Below are positions 35,172 through 36,137 of a stretch of 36,137 bases of DNA, piece after piece. The translations under genes and the position numbers were made by a program. How positions within the stretch are numbered: the stretch's first letter is position 1; each line of letters starts with the position of its first letter. This DNA is from Scenedesmus sp. ARA3 (Eukaryota > Chlorophyta > Chlorophyceae > Sphaeropleales > Scenedesmaceae). The notes beneath the pieces were generated by a model. That model was not told the DNA's origin. It ran no database searches and was given only the letters and a program-made list of their open reading frames with translations. The DNA lies in contig RWJK01001008.1 of NCBI GenBank assembly GCA_004335835.1, forward strand, positions 68,992-105,128, read 5' to 3'.

Positions 35172-35610
35172 AGGGCTTGTGGCCAGCTGAGATTTGAGCA
35201 GCATGCTGGAGTGTGGGCTGTAAACACGACAGACAAAATTTGGGTGTGGGCTCACCACCTGCTGTGAGGTGGTGGTGCCCAATGAGCCATTCAGTAGCGG
35301 AACATCGAGCGGTGTTCCCGTTGTGTCACACAGATTGTGGTGCTGGTGGTGGTGGTGTTGGTGGTGTATGCATGGCATGTGGGTCAGCTCTCGCAGGGCT
35401 TGTGGCCAGCTGAGCTCAGCCCTTCAACCCGATTGCAACACATTGCATGTAGTCAATTTTTAGGGACAGGTTGTCTGCGTGCGGCTGGCCAGTGCGCCAG
35501 TGTTACTGGGTACATTTGTTTGATGGCTGATGGATCAAGTGGTTGCCCCATGAGCATGTCATTGGCTCAAAACTGGGCCGTGTTCCCGTCGTGTAACACA
35601 CAAACGTGCA
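35172..35610 (+). repeat. Tandem duplication in the TMEM256 3' flank
   Basis: The word agggcttgtggccagctgag occurs at about 35172 and 35396. Further along both units a gtgttcccgt-gtgt-cacaca region recurs (about 35312-35332 and 35580-35600). The units are about 220-270 bases apart and much diverged between these blocks. Confidence 0.65.
35219..35223 (+). promoter_or_regulatory. TGTAA polyadenylation signal of the TMEM256-like gene
   Basis: The first TGTAA past the stop, 79 bases downstream. A second one (35592-35596) lies in the duplicated unit and could act as a distal site. Confidence 0.65.
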
Positions 35611-35763
35611 TGGAGTCGACACTGTTTTAGTAGTGACCGACTGAGTGGCAGTATTTGAGTGGCTGAGCTACATGATATTAAAGTCTGTTTGAAGCATCCG
35701 GACATCGCTGTGTCGCCCACGACAAGGAACTTGCTTGAACCTGGCTGGACCAGCCAGCCTGGC

Positions 35764-36027
35764 CTAAGGCTGATGTCTGGGCCTGAGGGCTGCGCGGCAG
35801 CGGCGGCACAGCAGCTTCAGCATTTTCCAGCGCCAGATTGTCACATGTACATGTTCTGCTGGCGAAGCAGCGCCGGGCCTGCAGGCCGAGGCAGCCACGC
35901 TGACTTCTGCTTGCCACCAGTTTGGTGCTAGACTGTGCAGGACGGCCAGGACCCCCACCGGGCCGGGCTCCGCAGGGCCCCTGCGGCATGCTGCTGCCAG
36001 CTTCGACATCAAACGAACAACATTCAT
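35764..36027 (-). CDS. Doubtful ORF or first exon, 87 codons
   Basis: An ATG-started minus-strand frame (MNVVRLMSKLAAACRRGPAE) has an Arg/Ala-rich start that could be a mitochondrial presequence. An overlapping frame from 35989 is also open for 103 codons. Neither resembles a known family, and the window ends too soon to find a promoter. It may be chance in GC-rich DNA. Confidence 0.2.
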   Translation of the reverse strand: MNVVRLMSKLAAACRRGPAEPGPVGVLAVLHSLAPNWWQAEVSVAASACRPGAASPAEHVHVTIWRWKMLKLLCRRCRAALRPRHQP

Positions 36028-36137
36028 CAGGAGTGTACCCGGACGAATAGAATGAGGACGGAGACTGTGGCCTTCGGCCAGCGTTATTTTTCGTGTTACA
36101 CCGGCTCTTCCGACTCGAACTGCTCTGAAGTCAATGA
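36028..36137. other. Right edge, no gene seen
   Basis: A short hairpin (TGGCC-TTC-GGCCA, 36068-36080) is followed by a T-rich stretch, and TTACA (a minus-strand TGTAA) lies at 36096-36100. If a minus-strand gene lies to the right, this could be its 3' end. Nothing more can be said. Confidence 0.3.

Noticed and set aside
36068..36091. Hairpin followed by T-rich run resembling a bacterial terminator
   Set aside because: The window is clearly nuclear eukaryotic; a five-base stem with T-rich tail is expected by chance.

Overview
The window is nuclear DNA of a green alga, most likely a chlorophyte of the class Chlorophyceae; a relative of Scenedesmus/Tetradesmus is a guess. The evidence is a set of intron-rich genes with GTGAGT/GTGCGT-like donors and CTGCAG acceptors, TGTAA polyadenylation signals 3' of several genes, a nuclear-encoded plastid ribosomal protein with a transit peptide, and CAG/CTG triplet runs throughout exons and introns. 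I rebuilt the gene models by hand from splice-site phase and protein-family similarity. All multi-exon models close in frame from an ATG to a stop. No prokaryotic features, RNA genes or transposon proteins were recognised.

Layout, left to right. 1-2557 is non-coding 3' flank. 2558-7617 (-) is a C2-domain protein with a long Gln/Ala/Ser-rich tail and a C-terminal coiled coil. It shares a 503 bp divergent intergenic region with 8121-9699 (+), an unrecognised small protein with a mitochondrial-type presequence and one membrane segment. 9700-11882 is repeat-rich convergent 3' flank. 11883-12668 (-) is a one-exon secreted Gly/Cys-rich protein. 13520-17436 (-) is a GT23 alpha-1,6-fucosyltransferase (FUT8-like) with an assembly gap in one intron. 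18022-25587 (-) is an ankyrin-RING E3 ubiquitin ligase of the XB3/XBAT31 type, enlarged by disordered linkers. 26553-29378 (-) is plastid ribosomal protein uL15c, head-to-head over 358 bp with cytosolic ribosomal protein eL6 (29737-32387, +). 33136-35140 (+) is a TMEM256/DUF423 membrane protein. 35141-36137 is 3' flank with a tandem duplication and one doubtful minus-strand ORF.

The genes form no obvious pathway. Two are ribosomal (plastid and cytosolic), one modifies secretory glycoproteins, one is a ubiquitin ligase, and the rest are membrane, lipid-binding or secreted proteins.

The most unusual signal is structural. In at least five genes the edge of an exon, usually its 3' end with the GT donor, is repeated once or several times inside or beyond the neighbouring intron, in sense orientation. 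In the uL15c gene the 66-base exonic part of two extra copies is almost unchanged while the intronic part of the same repeat units has clearly drifted. This suggests intron growth by tandem duplication of splice junctions, and possibly constraint, gene conversion or use as extra exons.
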